Source of the DNA: an uncultured Clostridia bacterium
GTDB lineage: Bacteria; Bacillota; Clostridia; TANB77; CAG-508
DNA length: 13,353 bases
Assembly (NCBI GenBank): GCA_947632525.1
Contig: CANRPQ010000028.1
Location: forward strand, 1 to 13,353
Direction: 5' to 3'
The notes beneath the pieces were generated by a model. It saw nothing but the letters and a program-made list of their open reading frames with translations, had not been told where the DNA came from and searched no databases. The translations under genes were made by a program, and so were the position numbers. Shown piece by piece: positions 1 through 5,906 of the stretch (positions within the stretch are counted from its first letter, which is position 1; each line of letters opens with the position of its first letter).

Positions 1-54
1 TAAATTATTCTAGAACTTTCTTTTACAATTTTTTATCATCTTTTAAAACTGGAA

Positions 55-82
55 TTTAAATTTTCACTTCACGTTTTATAAT
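55..82 (+). promoter_or_regulatory. Possible sigma-A promoter with no clear gene behind it
   Basis: TTTAAA (55-60), a 16-base spacer, then a perfect TATAAT (77-82). The -10 is consensus and the -35 matches at four of six positions. Transcription would start near 89 and run through about 100 bases of unexplained sequence towards ylmH. No open reading frame with a usable ribosome binding site follows. An ATG overlaps the -10 box and opens only 11 codons, so it would not be in the transcript. In this AT-rich DNA a TATAAT match can arise by chance. Confidence 0.3.
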
Positions 83-189
83 GAAAGTAAAAAAAGCTAA
101 AACGGTACAAGCTTAGAAACACAACGAACTCAGGTGTAATTTATTTGAAACAAAAATGTAATAAAAACTTAATATTTATAAGATTGATT

Positions 190-218
190 TTGCAAATACA
201 AAATTAATATGGTATTAT
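190..218 (+). promoter_or_regulatory. Promoter of ylmH
   Basis: TTGCAA (190-195), an exact 17-base spacer, then TATTAT (213-218). The bases TGG just before the -10 form an extended -10 motif. Transcription would begin around 225, giving a leader of about 40 bases before the ylmH start codon at 266. Confidence 0.6.
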
Positions 219-229
219 AAAAAATAATA

Positions 230-253
230 GGGAGGGTTTAGTAAAAAACTAAA
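230..253 (+). promoter_or_regulatory. ylmH leader: distant Shine-Dalgarno plus hairpin
   Basis: A purine-rich Shine-Dalgarno match, GGGAGGG (230-236), lies about 29 bases upstream of the ATG, far beyond normal spacing. Directly after it is a small hairpin: TTTAGT (237-242), loop AAAAA, ACTAAA (248-253). If it folds, the distance from Shine-Dalgarno to ATG falls to about 12 bases. No ATG, GTG or TTG follows the Shine-Dalgarno at normal spacing, and an in-frame TAA at 260-262 rules out an earlier ylmH start. Confidence 0.4.
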
Positions 254-265
254 TAAATTTAAATA

Positions 266-1087
266 ATGAATAGGCAAGAAATAATAAAACAATATCCAAA
301 AGAAGAAGATAAATTTTTTATTGCAAAAATATTAGATAAAGCTCAATTCACTAATAGCAAAAACCAAATACAAACAACAGATTTTTTAGATGGCTATCAA
401 CAAAAAATAACTGAACAAGCATTAAAACAAATATCCTTTCAAAACTATATATTATATGGAGGATATGAAGACTCTGAAAGAAAGGTAGTTTTTCTTTTTC
501 CAAATAAACTAGCTAGCTTTTTAGAATTACCAATATCAGAAAATACAGTAATAAAAAACGAAATGAAAGTAATTTCTATTGTACTTCCAAATGACTTAAA
601 AGGGCAGTATCATCATAGAGACTACTTAAGTGGACTTATGAAGTTAGGTATTAAGAGAGAAAAAATAGGGGATATTTTGGTTACACAAGAAGGAGCTGAC
701 ATTATAGTACAAAATGATATGGTATCATATCTAATTACTAACTTGCAAGAATTAAAAAGGTTTAAAAAAGCAAAAGTAGAGCAAAAAGATATTTTAAATT
801 TAAAAAAAGTTCCTATACTAAAGCAAGCACTTAGCATTTTAGTAACACAATTAAGATTAGATACAGTTATATCTGAGCTATTACATATATCTAGAACAAA
901 AACAAATGAAATAATTTCACAAGAAAGAGTTTTTGTAAATTATGAAGTAAAAACTAAAAATGCAATGATATTAAAAAAAGGTGACATATTGACCATTAGA
1001 GGAAAAGGAAAATTTAAAATATGTGAAGAAGTACAACAAACATCAAAAGGAAAATTACGAATTATAGTAGAAAAATATATATCATAA
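266..1087 (+). CDS. ylmH: YlmH-family S4-domain RNA-binding protein
   Basis: This 273-residue protein has the length and layout of the YlmH family. The N-terminal two thirds is the YlmH-specific region, with the signature HRDYLSGLMKLGIKREKIGD at about residues 117-136. A C-terminal S4 RNA-binding domain lies at about 196-250 and includes LDTVISELLHISRTK and VFVNYE. In Bacillus subtilis, YlmH binds the 50S subunit carrying stalled peptidyl-tRNA and can take part in ribosome quality control beside RqcH; older work links the gene to the divIVA/cell-division region. Neither division genes nor a partner gene are visible here, so the context adds nothing. The start ATG is forced by an in-frame stop just upstream, but its ribosome binding site is unusual (see the leader entry). 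No terminator is visible after the stop; the next gene appears to have its own promoter. Family assignment is firm, the cellular role is inferred from homologues. Confidence 0.9.
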   Translation: MNRQEIIKQYPKEEDKFFIAKILDKAQFTNSKNQIQTTDFLDGYQQKITEQALKQISFQNYILYGGYEDSERKVVFLFPNKLASFLELPISENTVIKNEMKVISIVLPNDLKGQYHHRDYLSGLMKLGIKREKIGDILVTQEGADIIVQNDMVSYLITNLQELKRFKKAKVEQKDILNLKKVPILKQALSILVTQLRLDTVISELLHISRTKTNEIISQERVFVNYEVKTKNAMILKKGDILTIRGKGKFKICEEVQQTSKGKLRIIVEKYIS

Positions 1088-1139
1088 TTACATTTTAATA
1101 TTGACATATAAAAACAGAAAATAAAAAAATAGTAGAATA

Positions 1140-1169
1140 TTGTAGAACTTTGTACAATTTTTGCATAAT
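1140..1169 (+). promoter_or_regulatory. Possible promoter of the small Cys-ended membrane protein
   Basis: TTGTAG (1140-1145), an 18-base spacer, then CATAAT (1164-1169). The predicted start of transcription, about 1175-1177, falls at the first base of the hairpin that precedes the ribosome binding site. A consensus TTGACA at 1101-1106 has no -10 box at usable spacing, so I do not pair it. Confidence 0.35.
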
Positions 1170-1174
1170 ATATA

Positions 1175-1196
1175 TTAGTGCTAGGTAAAGCACTAA
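1175..1196 (+). promoter_or_regulatory. 5' leader hairpin next to the ribosome binding site
   Basis: TTAGTGCT (1175-1182) and AGCACTAA (1189-1196) form a perfect 8-bp stem with the six-base loop AGGTAA. The Shine-Dalgarno sequence TAGGAGGTG (1197-1205) begins at the next base, leaving it single-stranded at the foot of the hairpin. A hairpin at the extreme 5' end could protect the mRNA; AGG in the loop is also a weak Shine-Dalgarno match. Confidence 0.45.
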
Positions 1197-1212
1197 TAGG
1201 AGGTGTAGGAAC

Positions 1213-1476
1213 ATGTACGAGGAAGAAAAATATAATAATAATTGCTACTATAATGAAGGTAAGAAAAAAGAAAATAGATGTTGCATTGACATAATAATAT
1301 TTATTGTATCTATTTTATTTGCATTAACAATTGGACTAATTATTGCATCAATTCCAGCAATAGGAGCTGTTTTATTTGCAGCAATTGCTGCTTTAATTAT
1401 TCTAGCTATAATACTTGCTATATTAATCATTATTAGAATAATTCAACTTATATGTAATCGTCATAAATGTTGCTAA
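1213..1476 (+). CDS. Small membrane protein with cysteine clusters at both ends
   Basis: I do not recognise this 87-residue protein. It has a polar, Asn/Tyr/Lys-rich N-terminus (1-22), a long hydrophobic stretch (about 25-80) that probably forms a two-helix hairpin turning near IPAIGA (47-52), and a short basic tail, NRHKCC. Cysteines sit only at the ends: C11, C23, C24 and C81, C86, C87. In a two-helix hairpin both ends face the same side of the membrane, so the clusters could meet to form disulfides or bind a metal; that is inference. The start is supported by a strong Shine-Dalgarno, TAGGAGGTG, seven bases before the ATG. A possible promoter and leader hairpin upstream and a terminator ten bases past the stop suggest a single-gene transcript. 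The hydrophobic core uses ordinary A/T-ending codons like its neighbours. Confidence 0.8.
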   Translation: MYEEEKYNNNCYYNEGKKKENRCCIDIIIFIVSILFALTIGLIIASIPAIGAVLFAAIAALIILAIILAILIIIRIIQLICNRHKCC

Positions 1477-1485
1477 CCAAAGTAG

Positions 1486-1518
1486 CACAGCAGTCTATAG
1501 ACTGTTGTGTTTTTTTTT
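1486..1518 (+). terminator. Rho-independent terminator of the small membrane protein gene
   Basis: CACAGCAGT (1486-1494) pairs with ACTGTTGTG (1501-1509) through one G-U pair, with a short loop CTATAG, followed by an unbroken run of nine T (1510-1518). It begins ten bases after the stop codon of the 87-residue gene and separates it from the pyrophosphorylase unit. Confidence 0.85.
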
Positions 1519-1545
1519 ATTTTGTGATATAAACTTTTTGAAGAT

Positions 1546-1576
1546 TTTACACACAAATTTTAAACATGAATAAAAT
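1546..1576 (+). promoter_or_regulatory. Weak candidate promoter of the pyrophosphorylase-glmU unit
   Basis: TTTACA (1546-1551) and TAAAAT (1571-1576) are separated by 19 bases, longer than ideal. Some promoter is expected here, because a terminator lies just upstream and the next gene starts at 1607, but this exact placement is uncertain. Confidence 0.25.
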
Positions 1577-1606
1577 ATACAAAAAAATAAAAGAAACGAG
1601 GTTTTT

Positions 1607-2839
1607 ATGAAAGAGAAAGCAGTACAAATATTAAAACAATATTCTCAAGAACATATTTTAAAATATTTACCATATTTAACACAAGAAGAGCAAGATAATT
1701 TAGAAAGTCAAATTTTAAGAATAAATTTTGAAGAATTAAAAAAAATATATGAATTTACAAAATGCAAACCATTAATGCAAGAAAAATTAATTGAACATAT
1801 TGAATATACTGATAAATCTAAACTATCGAAAGAAAGAAAAGAAGAATTAGAACAAATAGGGCGAGAAATAATTTGTTCTGGAAAATATGCTGTTATAACA
1901 ATGGCAGGTGGGCAAGGAAGCAGGCTTGGACATCAAGGGCCTAAGGGAACATATGAATTAAATACTAAAAATGGTAAAAAATATATTTTCGAAATTATTA
2001 TAGATACATTAAAAAAAGCCCAAAAAGAATATAATATAACAATTCCGTGGTATGTTATGACTAGTAATGAAAATCATGAAGACACAATCAAATTTTTAGA
2101 AGAACATAATTACTTTGAATACGATAAATCAGAAATAAAATTTTTTAAGCAAGGTGAATTACCATTATTAAATACTGAAGGAAAAGTAATTATAGATAAA
2201 GATAAAAAAATTAAAGAAGCCGCTGATGGAAATGGAGGAATTTATGAAGCAATAGCAAGAAGCGGAGTTTTAGAAGACTTAAAATCAAAAGATATTGAGT
2301 GGATTTTTATTAGCAATGTAGACAATATATTATCAAATTTTGTAGACCCATTATTAGTAGGTCTTACAATAGAGCAAAATCAAAAGATAGCCGGAAAATC
2401 TGTAGCAAAAACTAATCCAAAAGAAAAAGTAGGAGTATTTTGCAAAATGAATGGAAGCCCTAAAATAATTGAATACATAGATCTTCCAGAAAAAATGGCG
2501 GAACAAAGAGATGAAAATGGAGAATTACTTTATGGCGAAGTAAATATTGCAAACTACTTATTTCATCGCAGTGTTTTTGAAAACCTAGCAGATATTAAAC
2601 TTCCATACCATGCAGCTTTTAAGAAATCAGCATATTTAAATGAAGACGGAAAATATATTGAGCCAGAAGAACCAAATGTATACAAATTTGAAACTTTCAT
2701 TTTTGATGCATTTACAAGATATGATAATATGACTATATTGCGCGTAAAGAGAGAAGATGAATTTGCACCAGTAAAAAACAAAGAAGGAAATGATAGCCCA
2801 GAAACTGCTGTTGCATTATACAATGCTAAAAATACTTAA
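1607..2839 (+). CDS. UAP1-like UDP-N-acetylhexosamine pyrophosphorylase (UDPGP family)
   Basis: This enzyme of the UDPGP family should join UTP and a sugar-1-phosphate to make a UDP-sugar and pyrophosphate in the cytoplasm. Motifs run in family order over 410 residues: the nucleotide loop MAGGQGSRLG (99-108) with PKG (112-114), PWYVMTS (147-153), QGELP (182-186), DGNGGIY (207-213), the metal-site VDN (238-240), KTNP..KVGV (268-277), NIAN (313-316), KFETFIFD (360-367) and REDEFAPVKN (382-391). These resemble eukaryotic UAP1 (UDP-GlcNAc pyrophosphorylase) more than UDP-glucose pyrophosphorylase: DGNGG, VDNIL, NIAN and the REDEF..KN end are UAP1-like from memory. GlcNAc-1-P is therefore the favoured substrate; GalNAc-1-P or glucose-1-P remain possible. 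The Shine-Dalgarno GAGG is five bases from the ATG. The GlmU homologue follows 46 bases downstream with no terminator between them, so the two are probably co-transcribed. No catalytic motif appears damaged. Confidence 0.88.
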   Translation: MKEKAVQILKQYSQEHILKYLPYLTQEEQDNLESQILRINFEELKKIYEFTKCKPLMQEKLIEHIEYTDKSKLSKERKEELEQIGREIICSGKYAVITMAGGQGSRLGHQGPKGTYELNTKNGKKYIFEIIIDTLKKAQKEYNITIPWYVMTSNENHEDTIKFLEEHNYFEYDKSEIKFFKQGELPLLNTEGKVIIDKDKKIKEAADGNGGIYEAIARSGVLEDLKSKDIEWIFISNVDNILSNFVDPLLVGLTIEQNQKIAGKSVAKTNPKEKVGVFCKMNGSPKIIEYIDLPEKMAEQRDENGELLYGEVNIANYLFHRSVFENLADIKLPYHAAFKKSAYLNEDGKYIEPEEPNVYKFETFIFDAFTRYDNMTILRVKREDEFAPVKNKEGNDSPETAVALYNAKNT

Positions 2840-2885
2840 GTAAGATTTATAAAATATTATTAAAATAAGAAGGAGATAAGTAAAA

Positions 2886-4142
2886 ATGGAAAATGTAATT
2901 GGTTTAGTAATGGCAGCAGGTACTGACGATAGAATGAAATCAAAAAAGTCTAAATTAGCACAAGAGTTATATGGAAAAGCTGTTATAAAAAGAGTAGTAG
3001 ACAGCATGAAAAAAGCAGGAATTAATGATATAGCAGTTATTGTAGGAGAAAATAAACAAGAAATACAAGAAATTTTAAAGGATGAAGTAACATATCTTGA
3101 ACAAGAAAAGTGCTTAGGAACTGGTTATGCTATAATGCAATCTGCTAACTACTTAAAAGGCAAAAATGGCAGAGTAGTAATTAGCAATGGCAATATACCT
3201 TTAATTACAGATAATACAATTAAAACTTTAGTAGAAAAATCAGTACACGAGGAAGAAGCAGCTACTGTATTAACAGGAATTATTAGTGATCCGACAGGAT
3301 ATGGAAGAATTATAAGAACAGATAACAAAATTACAGAAATTATAGAAGAGAGTGAAACAACAGAACAACAAAAAAATATTTTAGAAGTAAATGCTGGCGT
3401 ATATTGTTTTGAAATTTCAAAATTATTAGAAATTATAACAAATTTAAAACAAGGAAGTAAAGGCTTATATTATCTAACAGATGTTATAAAAATGTTTAAT
3501 TTAAAAGGATTAAAAATAGGTGGATTATTAGTAGAAGACAATACAGAAATCTTAAGCTTGAATACAAAAGCACAATTAGAAATGCTTACTAGAATTTTAA
3601 GAATTCGAATTAATACTATGCATATGAATAACGGAGTTACAATAGAAGATATTAACACAACATATATTTATGAAGATGTAGAAATAGGAATGGACACAGT
3701 AATTCATCCTAACACTACAATTAAATCTGGTGTAACTATAGGAGAAGACTGTAACATCGGACCAAATGCATATATTCGTGAAGGATGTAAACTAGCAGAT
3801 AAAGTAAAAGTAGGAAGCTTTGTAGAAATTAAAAAAGCTATTATTGGAGAAGGTTCAAAAGTACCACACTTGTCTTATATGGGGGATTGTGAAATTGGTA
3901 CAAAATGTAATATTGGTTGCGGAACAATTACTTGTAACTATGATGGAAAAAATAAACATAAAACCAAAATTGGAGATAATTGTTTTATAGGGTCTAATGT
4001 TAATTTAGTAGCACCAGTTACATTGGGTGACCATGTTCTAATCGCTGCAGGTTCTACTATAACGCAGGATGTACCTTCAGAAGCTTTAGGAATTGCAAGG
4101 CAAAGGCAAACAAATAAAGAAGAATGGAATAAAGAAAAATAA
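2886..4142 (+). CDS. glmU: GlmU homologue: intact acetyltransferase, degenerate uridylyltransferase
   Basis: GlmU normally acetylates GlcN-1-P with its C-terminal left-handed beta-helix and converts GlcNAc-1-P to UDP-GlcNAc with its N-terminal domain. The C-terminal half (about 249-418) keeps the acetyltransferase residues: R298, K316, H328 in HLSY, Y331, N342, and NYDG..K (351-357). The N-terminal half keeps the fold and several sugar-side residues: R16, K23, Q73, LGTG (77-80), PTGYGR (136-141), E154, N169, YYLTD (195-199). It has lost the nucleotide loop: canonical GxGTRM reads GTDDRM (12-17), PK reads SK (22-23), and the metal-binding Asp of the GD motif (D105 in E. coli) is Asn (NGN, 101-103). 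GVN near the second metal ligand reads SLN. At 418 residues it is about 35-40 shorter than usual; alignment from memory places the gap at about two beta-helix coils near residue 291. Uridylyltransferase activity is doubtful and acetyltransferase activity likely. An AAGGAG Shine-Dalgarno supports the start; a bidirectional terminator follows. Confidence 0.85.
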   Translation: MENVIGLVMAAGTDDRMKSKKSKLAQELYGKAVIKRVVDSMKKAGINDIAVIVGENKQEIQEILKDEVTYLEQEKCLGTGYAIMQSANYLKGKNGRVVISNGNIPLITDNTIKTLVEKSVHEEEAATVLTGIISDPTGYGRIIRTDNKITEIIEESETTEQQKNILEVNAGVYCFEISKLLEIITNLKQGSKGLYYLTDVIKMFNLKGLKIGGLLVEDNTEILSLNTKAQLEMLTRILRIRINTMHMNNGVTIEDINTTYIYEDVEIGMDTVIHPNTTIKSGVTIGEDCNIGPNAYIREGCKLADKVKVGSFVEIKKAIIGEGSKVPHLSYMGDCEIGTKCNIGCGTITCNYDGKNKHKTKIGDNCFIGSNVNLVAPVTLGDHVLIAAGSTITQDVPSEALGIARQRQTNKEEWNKEK

Positions 4143-4161
4143 AAAGTGAAAAATAAAAAAC

Positions 4162-4202
4162 AAGTGTCAGTAAAAGGAACGTTCCCAAACTGACACTTTT
4201 TT
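4162..4202. terminator. Bidirectional terminator between glmU and the YvlD-like gene
   Basis: AAGTGTCAGT (4162-4171) and ACTGACACTT (4189-4198) form a perfect 10-bp stem followed by T residues to 4202 on the plus strand. On the minus strand the stem is followed by a T-rich run, from the A-run at about 4149-4160. The 17-base loop holds the self-complementary GGAACGTTCC (4176-4185). It lies 19 bases after the glmU stop and directly after the stop of the minus-strand gene, so it can serve both. Confidence 0.85.
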
Positions 4203-4203
4203 C

Positions 4204-4581
4204 TTATTGCTGTTCACCAGGTAGAAAATAATCTACAACGCCATATACAAGAGCACCAATAATAGCAGCCATCCAAGAAACAGTATAACCTGCTACAAAA
4301 TATTGGGTTACATATAAAACAACAGCTGAAAGCACGAAACCTACAAATCCTTTACCAAAAGAGCTTGCATGCAAACCAGTAAATCTAGTAATTAAATAAT
4401 CAATAACAGTAAGAACAATAGCTGCTGCAGCTAAAGCCCAAAAATTACTTATTTGAAATCCTGGAGTAAAAAATGCAGTAATGGCAAGAACAATGGCAGC
4501 AGTTATTAATCTACCAACAATTTGCCATACAGTTCCTTTTGTATTAGATTTAGACTGAGTGTTTGTATTGTTATCTGACAT
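4204..4581 (-). CDS. YvlD / phage-holin-IV-like small membrane protein
   Basis: This 125-residue protein has a polar Asn/Thr/Ser-rich N-terminus (1-15) and four predicted membrane segments at about 20-38, 46-66, 77-97 and 102-120. The membrane part is an internal duplication: ITAFFTPGFQISNFWA (34-49) recurs as VTQYFVAGYTVSWMAA (91-106), each followed by a helix ending in DY. This pattern fits the YvlD-like family that databases often call 'phage holin family 4', whose members are mostly chromosomal and of unclear function. No phage genes surround it, so a lysis role is unlikely. The start is backed by a near-perfect AAGGAGG Shine-Dalgarno on the minus strand. It is divergent from the DUF421 gene and shares its intergenic region. 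Confidence 0.75.
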   Translation of the reverse strand: MSDNNTNTQSKSNTKGTVWQIVGRLITAAIVLAITAFFTPGFQISNFWALAAAAIVLTVIDYLITRFTGLHASSFGKGFVGFVLSAVVLYVTQYFVAGYTVSWMAAIIGALVYGVVDYFLPGEQQ

Positions 4582-4637
4582 AATCTAAAACCTCCTTAAA
4601 AAAGAATTGACTAAGATGATTTTATTTTTCAATTTGT

Positions 4638-4667
4638 ATTATGATCAAAAAACAAAAATTTATTCAA
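4638..4667 (-). promoter_or_regulatory. Minus-strand promoter of the YvlD-like gene
   Basis: Read on the minus strand, TTGAAT (4667-4662), an 18-base spacer, then CATAAT (4643-4638). Transcription would start near 4631, giving a leader of about 50 bases to the ATG. The -35 lies inside the palindrome at 4661-4676. Confidence 0.4.
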
Positions 4668-4676
4668 AATTGAATA
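4661..4676. promoter_or_regulatory. 16-bp palindrome between divergent genes (candidate operator)
   Basis: TATTCAA (4661-4667), two A, then TTGAATA (4670-4676): perfect 7-bp arms. Each arm contains a TTGAAT -35-like hexamer, one for each strand. The minus-strand copy has a good -10 partner; the plus-strand copy is 23 bases from the perfect TATAAT at 4699-4704, too far for a normal pair. It could be an operator for a dimeric regulator. Confidence 0.35.
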
Positions 4677-4721
4677 GATTTTATTTTTTTGTTAAAAATA
4701 TAATAACAATAATAAATTTAC

Positions 4722-4727
4722 AAGGAG
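4722..4727 (+). promoter_or_regulatory. Ribosome binding site that sets the DUF421 protein start
   Basis: AAGGAG lies five bases before the ATG at 4733. The frame stays open back to an ATG at 4607, but that ATG overlaps the divergent promoter region, has no Shine-Dalgarno, and would add 42 residues not found in the family. The 4733 start is therefore chosen. Confidence 0.85.
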
Positions 4728-4732
4728 AAAAT

Positions 4733-5419
4733 ATGTTAATAACATTAATTAGAACTATTATTTTATACATAATTGTACTTGTTGTTATGAGATTAATGGG
4801 AAAAAGAGAAATAGGGCAATTACAACCATTTGAATTAGCTATTTCAATTATGATAGCAGACTTAGCTTCAATCCCAATGACAGATGTAGGAATTCCAATT
4901 ACAAACGGTATAATTCCAATATTAGGATTATTAGTTATGCATTTACTCATTTCTTTAATTAATATTAAAAGCATCAAAGCAAGAGAACTATTATGTGGAA
5001 GACCTACAATTTTAATATATAGAGGAAAAATTGATGAAGAGGCATTAAAAAAAGAAAGGTTTACAGTTAATGAATTAGAAGAAAGATTAAGAGGGAATAA
5101 TGTATTCAATATTGGAGATGTAGAATATGCAATATTAGAAACAAGTGGTCAAGTTACAGTTATACAAAAACCAAATAAAAGAACTACAATTCCTGAAGAT
5201 TTTAATATTATGCCAGAATATGAGGGAATTCCATATGATTTAGTTGTAGACGGAAAAATTATGCAAGAAAATTTACAAAAAATTGGTAAAAACGAAGCTT
5301 GGCTTAGAAAAGCAGTTAGTGAATTTAAAACTACACCTGAAAAAGCTTTAATTGTAACATATGATGGAAAAGGTCAAATTTTTTGTCAAGAAAAAGATGA
5401 AAAAGAGAGGAAAAAATAG
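4733..5419 (+). CDS. DUF421 (YetF-family) membrane protein
   Basis: From the ATG at 4733 the product has 228 residues, the usual family size. It has three N-terminal membrane segments (about 3-20, 34-50, 58-79) and then a cytoplasmic domain. The family signature RLMGKREIGQLQPFELAISI sits between the first two helices, followed by ADLASIPM, and the soluble part has CGRPTILIYRGKI, LEERLRGNNVFNIGDVEYAI and LETSGQVTV. The biochemical role of DUF421 proteins is not settled; in spore formers they include YetF and YdfS and the 2Duf protein of the spoVA2mob element, which have been linked to spore heat resistance and inner-membrane properties. No spoVA gene is present here. A DUF4363 gene follows 30 bases downstream, a common pairing in Clostridia. 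The C-terminus ends in a charged Lys/Glu tail. Confidence 0.88.
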   Translation: MLITLIRTIILYIIVLVVMRLMGKREIGQLQPFELAISIMIADLASIPMTDVGIPITNGIIPILGLLVMHLLISLINIKSIKARELLCGRPTILIYRGKIDEEALKKERFTVNELEERLRGNNVFNIGDVEYAILETSGQVTVIQKPNKRTTIPEDFNIMPEYEGIPYDLVVDGKIMQENLQKIGKNEAWLRKAVSEFKTTPEKALIVTYDGKGQIFCQEKDEKERKK

Positions 5420-5449
5420 AAAATATTAAATATTTATAAGGAGAGAATT

Positions 5450-5839
5450 ATGTACAAAGAAGTAGTTATAAGCATTTTCGTAGTTGTAATTATTATAATT
5501 GGGAATGTAATTACACAAAATAATACTGCAAAATCTGTAGAAGAAATTAACAACAATCTTTCAATGCTACATGAAGAAATTACAAAACAGGAAATTGATC
5601 AAGAAAAATCAAAGCAACAAATGGCTAAAACAGAGAAAGATTGGGAAAAAAGATATGAAACCATGGCATATTATATTGAGCATAATGAACTAGAAAAGGT
5701 TGGGACAGAACTTTCTGAGTTAAAGGCAAATATTGAAATGGAAGAATATTCACAAGGAGTAGAGCATTTAGAAAACTGCATTTTTATTTTAGAACACATT
5801 AAAGACAAATCTGCCTTAAAGATAGTAAATATATTTTAA
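5450..5839 (+). CDS. DUF4363-family membrane-anchored protein
   Basis: This 129-residue protein has one N-terminal hydrophobic segment (about 5-22) that acts as a membrane anchor or uncleaved signal, then a Lys/Glu/Gln-rich helical domain. Residues about 30-65 look like a coiled coil. The second half has the DUF4363 pattern: a conserved Trp (DWEKRY, about 64-69), IEHNELEKVGTELSELKANIE, and the ending VNIF. The family has no assigned biochemical function. It follows the DUF421 gene by 30 bases with its own AAGGAGAG ribosome binding site, and the pair is probably one operon; DUF4363 next to DUF421 is a familiar arrangement in Clostridia, so the two products may work together at the membrane. 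No convincing terminator follows: a GCAG/CTGC stem at 5857-5874 lacks a T-run. Confidence 0.8.
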   Translation: MYKEVVISIFVVVIIIIGNVITQNNTAKSVEEINNNLSMLHEEITKQEIDQEKSKQQMAKTEKDWEKRYETMAYYIEHNELEKVGTELSELKANIEMEEYSQGVEHLENCIFILEHIKDKSALKIVNIF

Positions 5840-5906
5840 ATTAAATTGTAATAAAAGCAGTTGAAAAAACCTGCATAACTTAAAGTAAATTAACCTTGAA
5901 TAATAT

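Noticed and set aside
11..34. TAGAACTTT..TACAATTTTT at 11-34 and again at 1143-1162
   Set aside because: The spacing between the two halves differs (four bases against one) and the motif is AT-rich; not enough to call a shared operator.
228..256. preQ1-riboswitch-like ending (AAAAAACTAA) before ylmH
   Set aside because: The A-rich tail resembles preQ1-I, but the required GAGGTTC...ACCCTC stem and pseudoknot partner are absent, and the gene is not queuosine-related.
1101..1106. Consensus TTGACA upstream of the 87-residue gene
   Set aside because: No -10 element at 16-19 bases; TAGAAT is 26 bases away.
4204..4581. Phage holin / prophage remnant
   Set aside because: The 'holin family 4' label is a database name for YvlD-like proteins; no other phage gene is present.
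4607..4732. Longer start for the DUF421 protein
   Set aside because: No Shine-Dalgarno, overlap with the divergent promoter region, and 42 extra residues foreign to the family; AAGGAG at 4722 supports 4733.
5857..5874. GCAG/CTGC hairpin after the DUF4363 gene as terminator
   Set aside because: Only four pairs and no following T-run.
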